From the NCBI GenBank assembly GCA_951812335.1, contig OX638293.1, positions 372,001-436,000 of the forward strand: a stretch of 64,000 nucleotides of DNA, written 5' to 3'. Positions within the stretch are counted from its first letter, which is position 1. Each line of letters starts with the position of its first letter. The notes below the pieces were generated by a model. That model saw only the letters and a program-made list of their open reading frames with translations. It was not told where the DNA came from and ran no database searches. Origin of the DNA: Rhodothermales bacterium (lineage in GTDB: Bacteria; Bacteroidota; Rhodothermia; Rhodothermales; VXPQ01). Below, piece by piece: positions 63,541 to 64,000 of this stretch. The position numbers were made by a program, and so were the translations under genes.

Positions 63541-64000
63541 TGTATGCGGGAGGGATGGTCACGAAATCCATATATGAGAATATATGTATAATATATGTGT
63601 ATTATATGTACAAACAAGGTTTCGCGGAATAATATCCCGAAAACATCGCGCGTGCGACAATTTTTATTGAAAGCCTTCGGCTTGCGCGATGTCGATGTCG
63701 TTCGACGCCAAGGAATCACTCTCGATCATGCCGGAGCATGCATCAAGGCCGCGAGATCCGTGAAACATATTGGCCCCGGCCTCTTGCACAAGTGGCTAAC
63801 TGGCAGCCATTTCCCGCCGGCCCTCGATGTGAAATCGAAAGTCTACGACCAAAATTCAAAGACTGGGTACGCAGCCGAAAACCCGTGCGGGAGCATGGGG
63901 CGACTACAGACGCCGGCGCAAGAACGTTTTCCTCGAAAGCGGCGCGCGGCGGAAAGGAGATCCCCGCGTTCTCGACGAGAGGGCGCGGGGATCAGTCGTT
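63541..64000. other. Right-edge region without a confident gene; AT-rich repeats and a terminator-like hairpin
   Basis: Bases 63566-63612 hold short degenerate AT-rich direct repeats built around ATATATGT, probably part of the upstream region of the radical SAM gene. From about 63652 the plus strand stays open to the window end (a GTG start is possible), but the translation is unlike any protein I know and rich in Arg. A short minus-strand frame (MFHGSRGLDACSGMIESD) is also unassigned. A 10-bp hairpin lies at the far right. Confidence 0.35.
63959..63993. terminator. Terminator-like hairpin near the right edge
   Basis: GATCCCCGCG (63959-63968) pairs perfectly with CGCGGGGATC (63984-63993). 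The 15-base loop can form an inner CTCG/CGAG stem. The gene served is outside the window or absent. Confidence 0.5.

Noticed and set aside
1-64000. Search for CRISPR arrays, rRNA genes, insertion sequences with transposases and known riboswitches
   Set aside because: No regularly spaced direct repeats, no rRNA-like sequence, no transposase motif and no riboswitch core that I could recognise were found.

Overview
The window looks like the chromosome of a GC-rich member of the Rhodothermota/Bacteroidota group. This is inferred from family content: a TonB-dependent receptor with an N-terminal carboxypeptidase-like domain, a PorV/PorQ-type outer-membrane protein, C-terminal type IX secretion sorting domains, a rhomboid gene followed by a membrane endonuclease/phosphatase-like gene, and poor Shine-Dalgarno signals. 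No 16S gene is present, so placement below phylum level is not possible.

Layout. 1-4.4 kb holds housekeeping genes (rhomboid, penicillin-binding protein 1A, ispE). 5.0-17.6 kb is a Wzx/Wzy-type exopolysaccharide locus: outer-membrane export protein, chain-length regulator, polymerase, a large secreted ThuA/sugar-dehydrogenase-like protein, flippase, two glycosyltransferases and a sulfotransferase. From about 8 kb to 17.6 kb the bases are visibly more AT-rich, suggesting an exchanged cassette. 17.7-23.0 kb is a compact isoprenoid locus: squalene-synthase-like enzyme, two tandem MpaB/DUF2236 haem oxygenases and an FAD amine-oxidase-type enzyme. 23.1-29.0 kb is a tripartite RND efflux operon. 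29.1-32.8 kb has a glycosyltransferase remnant, an amidohydrolase-DUF1080 fusion lipoprotein and a sodium:solute symporter. 33.2-38.7 kb has aspS, a pyrophosphatase-like gene, tRNA-Lys, tRNA-Leu, a JAMM peptidase next to a CysO-MoeB-rhodanese fusion, and an aldo/keto reductase. 38.8-42.5 kb has a sugar-dehydrogenase-like lipoprotein and the ammonium pair amtB-glnK. 42.5-44.9 kb has a candidate oriC and dnaA.

From 62.1 kb down to 45.3 kb on the minus strand runs a run of nine tightly spaced genes: TonB receptor, T9SS-sorted protein, PorV-like protein, ribokinase-like kinase, RhaT-like transporter, sulfatase-modifying-factor-like protein, a TIM-barrel hydrolase-like protein, a ferritin-like protein and a very large DUF6807/beta-propeller/HEAT/cytochrome c protein. 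It reads as an uptake and oxidation system for an unidentified carbohydrate. A PA0069-type radical SAM gene and about 460 bases without a recognisable gene close the window.

The most unusual non-coding signal is a dispersed, strongly structured repeat of about 258 bp. There are three full copies (4454, 32819 and 42511) and three remnants of its ends (29344, 35542 and 52845). It has terminal inverted repeats and internal stems, one of which shows a compensatory change between copies. Its ends coincide with gene boundaries and provide or overlap stop codons of three genes. The other leading candidates for new biology are the isoprenoid cleavage locus and the CysO-MoeB-rhodanese fusion beside a JAMM peptidase.
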